A DNA stretch of 42,206 nt, from the NCBI RefSeq assembly GCF_030064895.1, contig NZ_JASJEB010000024.1:1-42206 (forward strand), in the 5' to 3' direction. This DNA is from Crocosphaera sp. (lineage in GTDB: Bacteria > Cyanobacteriota > Cyanobacteriia > Cyanobacteriales > Microcystaceae). The translations under genes were made by a program, and so were the position numbers. Of the stretch, positions 7,002 to 14,285 are shown piece by piece (position 1 is the stretch's first letter; the number at the start of each line of letters is the position of its first letter). Below the pieces are notes generated by a model. The model made no database searches. It was not told where the DNA came from and worked only from the letters and a program-made list of their open reading frames with translations.

Positions 7002-7723
7002 TTAAGATACTCCCCATGATGTAATTTCTTTTCAATGTCCTTAGCTAAGGCCCCTTCGTTTAACCAGAAAGTTGCAGCATCAACTCTGTCTTGTTTGCCA
7101 ACTAAAAACTTACAATAGGTTTCACCCATGGCATAACATTGAATTTCAATGGCATTGAGGTCTTTATTGACTAACTTGCTAAAAAATCCAGCTAATAAAC
7201 CAGCATAAATATGACAAACTGGCTTACCAACATCTCCTAAAGTTCTTGCAACAGCAGAATCAAAAATGTTGACAAACATAAAGCCATTTTTCTGCTCACT
7301 CATATCCACTTCCCAGTTACCCCAACCTTGCGCTGTAAAACGCCACCACCAAGCTTCTAAAATATAGTTGAGGTTCATTTGATTGAGGGGTTTCTTATAT
7401 TCATATTCGGCATAAAGCCACTCTTTAAAAAAGTCGGCATCTCGCTTTCCCCAATCTTTACCTATGTTGTAGGCAATCACTCCTGCTGCACTACCAATTT
7501 CTTCTTCTAGTCCTTCAATTAATCCTAGAATAAAGTCTTCGCTGGTGAGAATATTCCGAGATTCGTTCCAATCAATAATACTGCCTGTTTCTGTTTGGAA
7601 AGAAAAGAAATCTTCTGAGGCATAATGATGATGTCTCTTCGGATATTTCTTTTTTAAAGGATGCTCAAAATTAGTTACTAACTGTTTTGTTTCCTGTTTG
7701 CTATCACTTGAGGTGAAAACCAT
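6998..7723 (-). CDS. V4R-domain protein, first gene of the PAP operon (Slr0144-like)
   Basis: This is a 241-residue protein. The first 35 residues are polar and basic; the V4R domain fills the C-terminal half, with VCHIYAGLLAGFFSKLV, IEIQCYAMGETYCKFLVG and a closing helix. All three conserved Cys are kept, unlike in the paralogue at 5437-6111. It heads a minus-strand operon of seven genes whose order matches Synechocystis slr0144-slr0148, slr0150 and slr0151, known as the PAP operon because its loss impairs photosystem II assembly. The kinase gene slr0152 is not adjacent in this genome. The promoter must lie in 7724-8041. Confidence 0.85.
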   Translation of the reverse strand: MVFTSSDSKQETKQLVTNFEHPLKKKYPKRHHHYASEDFFSFQTETGSIIDWNESRNILTSEDFILGLIEGLEEEIGSAAGVIAYNIGKDWGKRDADFFKEWLYAEYEYKKPLNQMNLNYILEAWWWRFTAQGWGNWEVDMSEQKNGFMFVNIFDSAVARTLGDVGKPVCHIYAGLLAGFFSKLVNKDLNAIEIQCYAMGETYCKFLVGKQDRVDAATFWLNEGALAKDIEKKLHHGEYLK

Positions 7724-7807
7724 CTTATACTAAACCTCAATACTTTATCAAATGTAATTTCATTGTAAAAAGATAATTGGCCGACTTCCTCAGTGGTTAT
7801 CAGCAAA

Positions 7808-7854
7808 TTATCAGGGTTTGTTCTCTAAGTATCAGGGGTTGTACAGACTGATAC
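7808..7854. promoter_or_regulatory. Candidate operator upstream of the PAP operon
   Basis: TTATCAGGGTTTGT (7808-7821) and GTATCAGGGGTTGT (7829-7842) are direct repeats set 21 bases apart, two helical turns. The second copy also forms a perfect inverted pair GTATCAG (7829-7835)/CTGATAC (7848-7854). The site is 85-130 bases upstream of the first operon gene. The regulator is unknown. Confidence 0.35.
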
Positions 7855-7895
7855 AAACCAATACTGCCTGGTTAAGCTCGAAACGCTCTAGTTAA

Positions 7896-7940
7896 GGGGG
7901 GCAGGGGGCAGGAGGCAGGAGGCAGGAGGCAGGAGGGGAG
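7896..7940. repeat. Heptamer minisatellite (GGCAGGA)n
   Basis: About five tandem copies of GGCAGGA with a G-rich lead-in occupy 7896-7940. This is the 7-bp STRR type known in cyanobacteria. It lies between the PAP operon promoter region and the end of the lyase gene. The rest of 7724-8041 holds no gene. Confidence 0.85.
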
Positions 7941-8041
7941 AAAAAAGTTGAAAAATAAGACTATTTAGCTTTTAAAAACCTTATAATTTGCTATTTAAGA
8001 TGATATCTAACTATTACTACTTCTGACTCCTTTTGAATTCT

Positions 8042-8893
8042 TTAAATTTCCAATTCCCTATATTTTTCAACTTCAATTAAAGCTTTAAAGTCCTCAAATT
8101 GAAAGTTATTATCAGTTATCTTTGTGCTTCCTGTTGCTTGTAATTGTTGGAAACATTGAAACATAGAATTAGTAGAATTTAATAACCCTGATAAGGCATA
8201 AGCGACTATTTTAAACCCCATTGTTTCTAATTCTTCTAAGGATAAACAGGGTGTTTTTCCACCTTCAATTATATTTGCTAATAAAGGAATATCAGGAAAA
8301 TAATTAGCAATTTTTTCTAATTCTTCTTTAGTTTGGGGGGCTTCAATAAAGATAATATCTGCCCCTGCTTCTTGGTATTTTTTACCTCGATATAATGCTT
8401 CTTCTAGTCCATAAATTGCCCTAGCATCAGTTCTGCCAATAATGACTAAATCACTGTTATTTTTAGCATTTACTGCTGCTTTTATTTTTTTGACCATTTC
8501 TTCAGTTTCAATGACCTTTTTTCCTTCAAAATGACCACATTTTTTCGGCCATTCTTGATCTTCTAAAATAATTCCTGCTGCCCCAAAATCAACAATATCT
8601 TCTACTGTTCTTTGTACATTCAAAATATTTCCATAACCAGTATCTATATCACAAATAACAGGAATATTGACAGATTTTATAATATTTCTAACTTGATTTA
8701 ACATTTCTGTTGCAGTTAAAAATCCCAGATCAGGGAGTCCTAATAAAGAAGCAGACATCCCAAAACCACTGGTGAAAATAAAAGAAAATCCTGCTTTTTG
8801 GGCTAATTTAGATCCCAGACAATCATAAACAGCAGGGGCAGCTATAATTCCAGGTTTATCTAATAGTTGACGTAAGGTTTTTGCTGAGTTCAT
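8042..8893 (-). CDS. Isocitrate lyase/PEP mutase family enzyme
   Basis: This 283-residue TIM-barrel enzyme has family motifs in order: IAAPAVYDCLGSKLAQKAGF (substrate and Mg site), SGFGMSASLLGLPD, CDIDTGYGN (metal-binding Asp), GIILEDQEWPKKCGHFEGK with the KKCGH catalytic Cys loop of the isocitrate/methylisocitrate lyases, and IIGRTDARA. The KKCGH loop favours C-C bond cleavage (2-methylisocitrate- or oxaloacetate-type substrates) over P-C bond chemistry; many such proteins are labelled carboxyphosphonoenolpyruvate mutase. The substrate cannot be read from sequence. The start chosen is ATG at 8893; TTG at 8899 is possible, and neither has a clear RBS. It starts 10 bases downstream of rfbC and is probably co-transcribed with it. 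Confidence 0.8.
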   Translation of the reverse strand: MNSAKTLRQLLDKPGIIAAPAVYDCLGSKLAQKAGFSFIFTSGFGMSASLLGLPDLGFLTATEMLNQVRNIIKSVNIPVICDIDTGYGNILNVQRTVEDIVDFGAAGIILEDQEWPKKCGHFEGKKVIETEEMVKKIKAAVNAKNNSDLVIIGRTDARAIYGLEEALYRGKKYQEAGADIIFIEAPQTKEELEKIANYFPDIPLLANIIEGGKTPCLSLEELETMGFKIVAYALSGLLNSTNSMFQCFQQLQATGSTKITDNNFQFEDFKALIEVEKYRELEI

Positions 8894-8902
8894 AAACAAT
8901 TT

Positions 8903-9448
8903 TCAATCAAATATTTCTGCTTTTTTAAAAGGTAAACCTTCTTGATCTTTTTTTGACAATTTTGGTTCTCCTTTTAACTGCCAGTCAATAGCCAGATCAG
9001 GATCATTCCAAAGAATACTTCTTTCATGTTGTGGGGCATAATAATCAGTGGTTTTGTAAAGAAATTCAGCAGCATCTGATAAGACAACAAAACCATGAGC
9101 AAATCCTTCGGGAACCCAAAATTGACGTTTATTTTCTGCACTTAAAAGACAGCTTACCCACTGTCCAAAAGTCGGGGAACTTTTGCGAATATCAACTGCT
9201 ACATCTAACACTTCTCCTGCAACAACACGGACTAATTTTCCTTGGGGTTGTTGAATTTGATAATGAAGTCCCCGTAAGACATTTTGCTGCGATCGCGAAT
9301 GATTGTCTTGGACAAAATTTCTTTCTATTCCTGTTGCTTCTGTAAACGCTTTTTCGTTATAACTTTCATAAAAAAAGCCTCGATCATCCCCAAATACTCG
9401 GGGTTCAATAATAACAACATCAGGAATTTTTGTTTGAATAACTTTCAT
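8903..9448 (-). CDS. rfbC: dTDP-4-dehydrorhamnose 3,5-epimerase
   Basis: RmlC-type cupin, 181 residues from the ATG at 9448. Motifs are RVFGDDRGFFYESYN, the substrate loop NFVQDNHSRSQQNVLRGLHYQ (with the catalytic His of LRGLHYQ), GKLVRV..GEVLDVAVDIR, and FWVPEGFAHGFVVLSD. It epimerises C3 and C5 of dTDP-4-keto-6-deoxyglucose on the way to dTDP-L-rhamnose for surface polysaccharides. A longer frame back to 9523 would overlap the Sua5 gene and adds residues not found in the family, so the shorter start is used; MKVIQTKIPDVVIIEPR is the normal N-terminus. The other rml genes are not in this window. Confidence 0.93.
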   Translation of the reverse strand: MKVIQTKIPDVVIIEPRVFGDDRGFFYESYNEKAFTEATGIERNFVQDNHSRSQQNVLRGLHYQIQQPQGKLVRVVAGEVLDVAVDIRKSSPTFGQWVSCLLSAENKRQFWVPEGFAHGFVVLSDAAEFLYKTTDYYAPQHERSILWNDPDLAIDWQLKGEPKLSKKDQEGLPFKKAEIFD

Positions 9449-9483
9449 AATTAATAACTGGTAACCCATAAATAATAACTGAA

Positions 9484-10137
9484 TTAAACTTGCATTGTCA
9501 CCCAATTTTGTAATTCTTCCCACCCTAAACCCTGACGCATAATAGAAGGAGGATCAGAAGTCATATCTAAAATAGTAGACACATCAAAACCAGGTTCTAA
9601 ACTATTATCAATAATAAGGTCAACTTGACTTTCTAAAATGTCAAATAATTTAGCTTTTTCTAAGCCAAGAGTAGGAAGCTCTCCATCTTCATCGGGTAAA
9701 TGAGCAGAAGTAGAAACAATGGGATTTTCTAAAGTTTGTAAAATAGCTTGACAAATTGGGTGATTAGGTACACGAATACCTGTACTTTTTCGCTTAGGAC
9801 TCATCACTAATTTTGGCACAGCTTTAGTAGCTGGTAATAAAAAAGTATAAGGGCCAGGAATTAAGCGTTTCATAATACGATAAGCTTCATCAGTTACTCC
9901 TGCATAATGGGAAATATTAGACAAAGAAGAACATAAAAAAGTCAACGGTTTATCATTAGATAATTGCTTTAATTTTCGCACACGTTGCACGGCTGATTTA
10001 CTATTAAGATCGCACCCGATCGCATATACTGTATCTGTTGGATATAACATGACGGACCCTTGTCTAAGGGAATCGCATATTTCGTCAATGCGACGGTCTT
10101 GAGGGTTTTTAGGATGTAAATCGTATAAAATAGCCAT
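9484..10137 (-). CDS. Sua5/YciO/YrdC family protein (threonylcarbamoyl-AMP synthase-like)
   Basis: 217 residues. The dsRNA-binding-like YrdC fold is shown by [18 protein letters not shown] (residues about 26-43), [32 protein letters not shown] and [14 protein letters not shown], with the closing IMRQGLG. The family makes threonylcarbamoyl-adenylate for the t6A37 tRNA modification; YciO-type members are less certain. The [13 protein letters not shown] segment is that of the active family. The start is ATG at 10137, since [13 protein letters not shown] is the usual N-terminus. That start is only four bases from the divergent larC start, so its promoter must lie inside larC. Confidence 0.85.
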   Translation of the reverse strand: MAILYDLHPKNPQDRRIDEICDSLRQGSVMLYPTDTVYAIGCDLNSKSAVQRVRKLKQLSNDKPLTFLCSSLSNISHYAGVTDEAYRIMKRLIPGPYTFLLPATKAVPKLVMSPKRKSTGIRVPNHPICQAILQTLENPIVSTSAHLPDEDGELPTLGLEKAKLFDILESQVDLIIDNSLEPGFDVSTILDMTSDPPSIMRQGLGWEELQNWVTMQV

Positions 10138-10141
10138 AATT

Positions 10142-11376
10142 ATGACCAAAATAGCTTATTTAGACTGTGTGACAGGTATTGCTGGGGATATGTGTTTAGG
10201 AGCATTAGTGGATAGTGGTGTTCCTTTAGAATACTTGATTGAGCAACTCAAAGGGTTAAAAATTGACCACGAATATGAGTTAAGTCAAGAAAAAGTACAG
10301 CGCAATGGACAACAGGCCACTAAGGTTCATGTTAACTTGCTTCAGCATGATGATCATGATCATGACCATCACCACCATCATCATACCCCTGCTCGTCATC
10401 TTCCTGAAATTGAAGCTATGATTCGAGAGGCAAACTTACCGTCACGGGTGACAGAATGGAGTCTGGATATATTCCGTCGTTTAGCGGTAGCAGAAGGGGC
10501 AGTACACGGAGTTCCACCGGAAAATGTACATTTCCACGAAGTAGGGGCAACAGATGCCATAGTGGATATTGTAGGCACTTGTCTGGGGCTAGATTATTTA
10601 GACATTGAGACGTTATACTGTTCAGCGTTACCTACTGGTGGGGGAACGGTTTATGCCGCACATGGCCGTTTACCTGTGCCAGTACCGGCGGTGTTGAAGT
10701 TATGGGAGTCCCGTCAAGTTCCTATTTATAGTAACAATATTGACAAAGAATTAGTGACACCCACAGGAGCAGCGATCGCTGTTACACTGGTTAAAAGTTT
10801 TGGTCAACCTCCGAAGATGATATTAGAAAAAGTTGGTTTAGGTGCAGGTTCAAAAGATTTATCTATCCCTAATATTTTACGTCTCTGGATAGGGGAAAGT
10901 GTGACAGAAAAAAAAACAGTAATGTCGACATAGTTGCTGTTTTGGAAACCCAAATAGATGATCTAAGTCCGCAAGTTTTTGGTTATTTATTTGATATTTT
11001 ATTGAATGTTGGGGCGTTAGATGTTTTTACTCAGTCGGTGATGATGAAAAAGTCACGCCCTGGTATTTTATTAACGGTTATTTGTGCTGTTGATAAAATA
11101 GATGTTTGTGAGAAGATTATTTTTAGAGAAACAACCACATTGGGTATTCGTCAATCTATTCAGAAACGTTCGATTTTAGATCGAGAAATTAAAATAGTTA
11201 ATACAAAGTATGGAGAGGTTAGGGTTAAGATTGCAACGCAAGGAAAAGGAGAGAATAAAACTATTATTAATGTCCATCCTGAATATGAAGATTGTGCAGC
11301 GATCGCTCTTAAGTTTAATCAACCTTTAACTACTATTCAAAAAATTGTCTTAGAGTCTTTTAATTCTATGTCTTGA
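10142..11376 (+). CDS. larC: LarC nickel-pincer-cofactor nickel insertase, expressed by -1 frameshift
   Basis: The first frame (10142-10933) gives the LarC1 part: [20 protein letters not shown] start, a His-rich nickel-binding run ([13 protein letters not shown] near residue 75), and [20 protein letters not shown]. It stops at TAG 10931-10933. The second frame (to 11376) continues the protein with [15 protein letters not shown] and [16 protein letters not shown], the LarC2 part. The frames are joined by a -1 shift in a run of nine A (10908-10916), giving about 411 residues, the normal length. Lactobacillus LarC is known to be made from larC1/larC2 by ribosomal frameshifting. LarC uses CTP and inserts Ni into the pyridinium-dithioacid cofactor of LarA. 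LarA, LarB and LarE are not nearby. It diverges from the Sua5 gene with a 4-base gap. Confidence 0.85.
10891..10933 (+). promoter_or_regulatory. Programmed -1 frameshift site in larC
   Basis: In the zero frame the codons are GAA-AAA-AAA-ACA, so A-AAA-AAA (10909-10915) is a canonical slippery heptamer inside a nine-A run (10908-10916). AGGGG at 10891-10895 is a Shine-Dalgarno-like stimulator about 13 bases upstream, as in E. coli dnaX. The zero-frame stop TAG is at 10931-10933. Transcriptional slippage on A9 is an alternative route to the same product. Confidence 0.7.
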
Positions 11377-11410
11377 TTCTCTTTTGATATTATTAAAATC
11401 ATTAAAAACT

Positions 11411-11848
11411 ATGAGTAAATTAACCATTAAAATAACTAATTATCAAGATGAAATAGAAGCAATTAAAAACATCAGAACTTGTGTTTTTCAAGAAGAACAA
11501 GGAGTCGATCCTGTTTTAGAATTTGATGGTTATGATGATAATTGTGTTCATTTTATCGCGTATATAAATGAGGAAGCAATAGGAACAACAAGAGTTAGAT
11601 ATCTTGATAAAAATACCGCCAAAATTGAACGATTAGCAGTGTTAGCTTCCTCAAGAGGTCAAGGGGTCGGTACAGCATTAATGAAAGAAGCGATAACCTT
11701 TATTAAAGGACAAGAAAAATATCAAAAAATTGTTATTCATGCTCAAGTTTATATTCAAATTTTATATGAAAAATTAGGATTTGAACCAATAGGCGATCGC
11801 TTTACAGAAGCAGATATTATTCACATAAAAATGATTAAATATATCTAG
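11411..11848 (+). CDS. GNAT family N-acetyltransferase
   Basis: 145 residues. The fold is that of GNAT enzymes: the N-terminal strand-helix with IRTCVFQEEQGVDPVLEFDG, a central IGTTRVRYL...AKIERLAVLASSRGQGVGTALM containing the acetyl-CoA pyrophosphate loop (RGQGVG, residues about 86-91), and the C-terminal YEKLGFEPIGDRFTEADI. The ending resembles the ElaA-like subgroup. The acceptor is not predictable. The start is ATG at 11411, 34 bases after the larC stop on the same strand, so it may share larC's transcript. Confidence 0.85.
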   Translation: MSKLTIKITNYQDEIEAIKNIRTCVFQEEQGVDPVLEFDGYDDNCVHFIAYINEEAIGTTRVRYLDKNTAKIERLAVLASSRGQGVGTALMKEAITFIKGQEKYQKIVIHAQVYIQILYEKLGFEPIGDRFTEADIIHIKMIKYI

Positions 11849-11870
11849 ATTTTACTATCCATTGTCAAAG

Positions 11871-11896
11871 AGATTACTCGTACCTCGGAATTACAA
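11871..11896. repeat. 26-bp direct repeat, left copy
   Basis: The 26 bases here recur at 12444-12469 in the same orientation with two mismatches; the shared core is TCGTACCTCGGAATTACAA. The two copies bracket a minisatellite, a MITE and the 12063-12401 gene. Confidence 0.8.
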
Positions 11897-11897
11897 T

Positions 11898-11944
11898 TAT
11901 TAATTGTTAATTGTTAATTGTTAATTGTTAATTATTAATTGTTA
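11898..11944. repeat. Heptamer minisatellite (TTAATTG)n
   Basis: About six tandem TTAATTG units, one degraded, follow the left 26-bp repeat. It is a cyanobacterial STRR-like array with no coding content. Confidence 0.85.
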
Positions 11945-11956
11945 GCGGCATTCGTC

Positions 11957-12067
11957 TATAGCGTTTCTCGGACTCATGAGGTACACCTAATATCTAACTC
12001 CGAACTCCTAACTCCGAACTCCTAAAACTAGAAAACTCTGTACCTCACAAGTATGAGAAGTGCTATA
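11957..12067. mobile_element. MITE-like palindromic element
   Basis: The ends are an imperfect 28-bp inverted repeat: TATAGCGTTTCTCGGACTCA on the left and, read from the right, TATAGCACTTCTCATACTTG, both continuing to GTAC. The 111-bp element has no gene and contains a 14-bp tandem repeat (CTAACTCCGAACTC). Termini that start with TATAG suit TA-targeting IS630-type elements. Its right end contains the stop codon of the next gene. Confidence 0.65.
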
Positions 12068-12401
12068 TATTGTCTTCCTCGTCCATCAATAAAGCATTGT
12101 CGTCACTCTCAAATGCTTGCTTGAGTAGGGTTTCAGCTTTTTCTGGATCTTCATAAATCAACTCAATCATCTCATCAGTATCCATCCCAAGCCGCTTAGC
12201 ATAAAATCCAACCTCATTTTTGATTCTGTTTTCCCCTTGCCTCAGATACATCGATAGGCAATGCCTAGCCTGTACAGTGTGTTCGCGCTTGAAGCGAAAA
12301 AACGACAGACAAGCAAGTAATCGATCTTCATAAGGGGCTAAGGCTTTCATCTGGATACGTTTTGGCTGTCTACTGGGCATATTTGTTCCAAAATCTATCA
12401 T
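12063..12401 (-). CDS. Small hypothetical protein, 112 aa
   Basis: I do not recognise it. It is a basic, helical N-terminal half (PSRQPKRIQMKALAPYEDRL, FFRFKREHTVQARHCLSMYL) followed by an acidic tail (EDPEKAETLLKQ...DEEDNI). There is no signal peptide or membrane segment. ATG at 12401 gives the longest form; ATG at 12380 (MPSRQPKR) is also possible, and neither has a strong RBS. The stop codon lies inside the right end of the MITE at 11957-12067, so the original C-terminus may have been replaced. The gene is bracketed by the 26-bp direct repeats, which suggests that it arrived or was duplicated as a unit. Confidence 0.5.
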   Translation of the reverse strand: MIDFGTNMPSRQPKRIQMKALAPYEDRLLACLSFFRFKREHTVQARHCLSMYLRQGENRIKNEVGFYAKRLGMDTDEMIELIYEDPEKAETLLKQAFESDDNALLMDEEDNI

Positions 12402-12443
12402 ATCTTCATTTACTTTAACAATTATTAGAGATGAAATAGCACT

Positions 12444-12469
12444 AGATTCTTCGTACCTCGGAATTACAA
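12444..12469. repeat. 26-bp direct repeat, right copy
   Basis: Second copy of the repeat at 11871-11896, here about 50 bases upstream of crtD, where it may overlap the crtD promoter. Confidence 0.8.
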
Positions 12470-12519
12470 ATAAATATATAATGAGAAAAATATAAACTTT
12501 TATAACAAAAATTTAAACC

Positions 12520-14025
12520 GTGTCTAAACAAGCTATAGTCGTGGGAGCAGGAATAGGTGGATTAACGGCCGGGGCATTACTCGCTCGTCGAGGATATGAT
12601 GTAAGTGTGTATGAACAGGCTTATGTGCCTGGAGGTTGTGCCTCAACCTTCAAACGTCGGGGGTTTACCTTCGATGTGGGAGCAACTCAAGTAGCAGGTT
12701 TAGAACCCGGAGGCATTCATCACCGCATTTTTGAAGAATTAGACATTGACTTACCCCCAGTTACTCCTTGTGATCCTGCTTGTGCCGTTTTTTTACCAGG
12801 AGAAACCCAACCGATCAATGTTTGGCGAGATCCCGAAAAATGGCAACAAGAAAGACAACAACAGTTCCCCGGAAGTGAACCTTTTTGGCAATTATTAGCT
12901 AAACTATTTCAAGCAAGTTGGAAGTTTCAAGGCCGAGATCCAGTATTACCTCCTCGCAACCTTTGGGATATTTGGCAACTTACTAACGCGCTACGCTTAG
13001 ATACATTAATCACAGTTCCTTTTACCTTGATGACGGTGGGGGATGCTTTACGGTTGTATGGATTATATAACGATCGCAGATTAAAAACCTTCCTCGATTT
13101 ACAATTAAAATTATATTCTCAAGTTGATACTGATGAAACCGCTTTATTATATGCAGCTACAGCGTTAGGAGTATCCCAGGAACCCCAAGGATTATATCAT
13201 TTACAAGGAAGTATGCAGGTATTAAGCGATCGCTTAGTGGAAGGGTTAGAAAAATACGGGGGAAAACTCTTCACTGGCCATTCTGTTGAGAAAATAGAAA
13301 CCCTTGAGGATAAGAAAACTAAAGTTACTATTCGTGTTCGCAAAACAGGGGAAACCATCACCAAAATAGCCGATCATGTGGTGACTAATGTTCCTGTCCA
13401 AAATTTAGTTAAGATGATTGAGACACCCACTAAACCTGGGTTTAACTTGTATCAACAAAGAGTTGATAAACTTCCCGAAGCGTCTGGGGCCTTTGTTATT
13501 TATTTGGGGGTTGATGAAAAAGCTATCCCCGAAAGTTGTCCCCCTCATCTGCAATTTTTCTATGATTATGATGGCATCATTGGGGAAAATAATTCCTTGT
13601 TTGTTTCCGTAAGTAAACCTGGAGATGGTAGGGCAAAAAAAGGACAAAGAACAATTATTGCCTCTAGTTTCACCGATACTCAAATATGGAATAATATAAG
13701 TAAAGAGAAATATCAACAATTAAAACAACAATATAGCCAAGAAGCGATCGCCCGTTTAAGCAACTATTTCCACCTCAACGCTGATACTATTATTCATCAA
13801 GAAGCAGCCACCCCTCGCACCTTTGCTTACTATACAGCTAGAGATAAAGGAATAGTCGGAGGTGTTGGCCAACGGGTATCTACTTTCGGTCCCTTTGGTA
13901 TCGCTACCCGTACCCCCGTCAAAAATATTTGGTTAGTAGGAGACTCTACCCACCCCGGAGAAGGTACAGCAGGAGTTAGTTATTCGGCCTTAACTGCTGT
14001 TAGACAAATCGAAAGAATGACCTAA
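12520..14025 (+). CDS. crtD: Carotenoid C-3',4' desaturase (CrtD-type)
   Basis: 501-residue FAD-dependent oxidoreductase of the phytoene-desaturase superfamily. The N-terminal Rossmann motif is VVGAGIGGLTAGALLARRGY, followed by VYEQAYVPGGCASTFKRRGF and DVGATQVAGLEPGG; the C-terminal FAD motif is IWLVGDSTHPGEGTAGVSYS. The N-terminal block and VTPCDPACAVFLPG match the cyanobacterial CrtD family (Synechocystis Slr1293) better than the isomerase CrtISO/CrtH, which typically has PGGSAG and a different core. CrtD introduces the 3',4' double bond of myxoxanthophyll. The start is GTG at 12520, because SKQAIVVGAG is the normal N-terminus. It is a single gene with no co-directional neighbour close by. 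Confidence 0.85.
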   Translation: MSKQAIVVGAGIGGLTAGALLARRGYDVSVYEQAYVPGGCASTFKRRGFTFDVGATQVAGLEPGGIHHRIFEELDIDLPPVTPCDPACAVFLPGETQPINVWRDPEKWQQERQQQFPGSEPFWQLLAKLFQASWKFQGRDPVLPPRNLWDIWQLTNALRLDTLITVPFTLMTVGDALRLYGLYNDRRLKTFLDLQLKLYSQVDTDETALLYAATALGVSQEPQGLYHLQGSMQVLSDRLVEGLEKYGGKLFTGHSVEKIETLEDKKTKVTIRVRKTGETITKIADHVVTNVPVQNLVKMIETPTKPGFNLYQQRVDKLPEASGAFVIYLGVDEKAIPESCPPHLQFFYDYDGIIGENNSLFVSVSKPGDGRAKKGQRTIIASSFTDTQIWNNISKEKYQQLKQQYSQEAIARLSNYFHLNADTIIHQEAATPRTFAYYTARDKGIVGGVGQRVSTFGPFGIATRTPVKNIWLVGDSTHPGEGTAGVSYSALTAVRQIERMT

Positions 14026-14123
14026 AAATCAAGGTTGTGAAGGTTTTTAACCACCCTCACCTTAATGTCGCAAGGAGGCTGACGCTATACGAATGTTAGC
14101 GTTAAGAGGAATTGCGACCAATA

Positions 14124-14230
14124 TATAGCAATAGACAGGTTAGTTAGGACACATAAATTGTATTTTAAGGCAACAGGCAACAGGCAACAGGCAACAGAAA
14201 AATGTCCTAATAGCCTTGGCGACTGCTATA
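14124..14230. mobile_element. MITE-like element with IS630-type ends
   Basis: The left end TATAGCAATAGACAGGTTAG continues to TTAGGACA; the right end read in reverse is TATAGCAGTCGCCAAGGCTA, also continuing to TTAGGACA (about 28 bp, imperfect). The 107-bp element contains a (CAACAGG)4 array at 14169-14197 and no gene. The TTAGGACA inner end is shared with the element at 23171-23270. Confidence 0.7.
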
Positions 14231-14285
14231 TCAACACGAAGTACGTTTTTGATGCTAAACTCATCTCGGTGAGTTTTTAAGGTCG

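Noticed and set aside
7896-7940. CRISPR-like arrays (also the 11898, 14169, 32115 and 39944 repeats)
   Set aside because: Units are 7-9 bases without spacers, and no cas genes are present. These are minisatellites.
8903-9523. Longer rfbC starting at 9523
   Set aside because: The extra 25 residues overlap the Sua5 gene and are not part of the epimerase family; the ATG at 9448 gives the standard N-terminus.
10142-11376. larC as two separate genes or a pseudogene
   Set aside because: Both halves are conserved and of normal total length, and the -1 register falls exactly on a slippery A-run with an upstream SD-like stimulator, as known for other larC genes.
12520-14025. Annotation as carotenoid isomerase crtH/crtISO
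   Set aside because: The N-terminal block (PGGCASTFKRRGF, ATQVAGLEPGG) fits the CrtD family; the CrtISO-type PGGSAG block is not present.
14057-14115. Inverted TTAATGTCGCAA/TTGCGAC pair as a further transposon, with a related TTGCGACATTAAGGTG at 21048-21063
   Set aside because: The motif is shared by two places in the window, but the ends cannot be defined and no element structure is clear.
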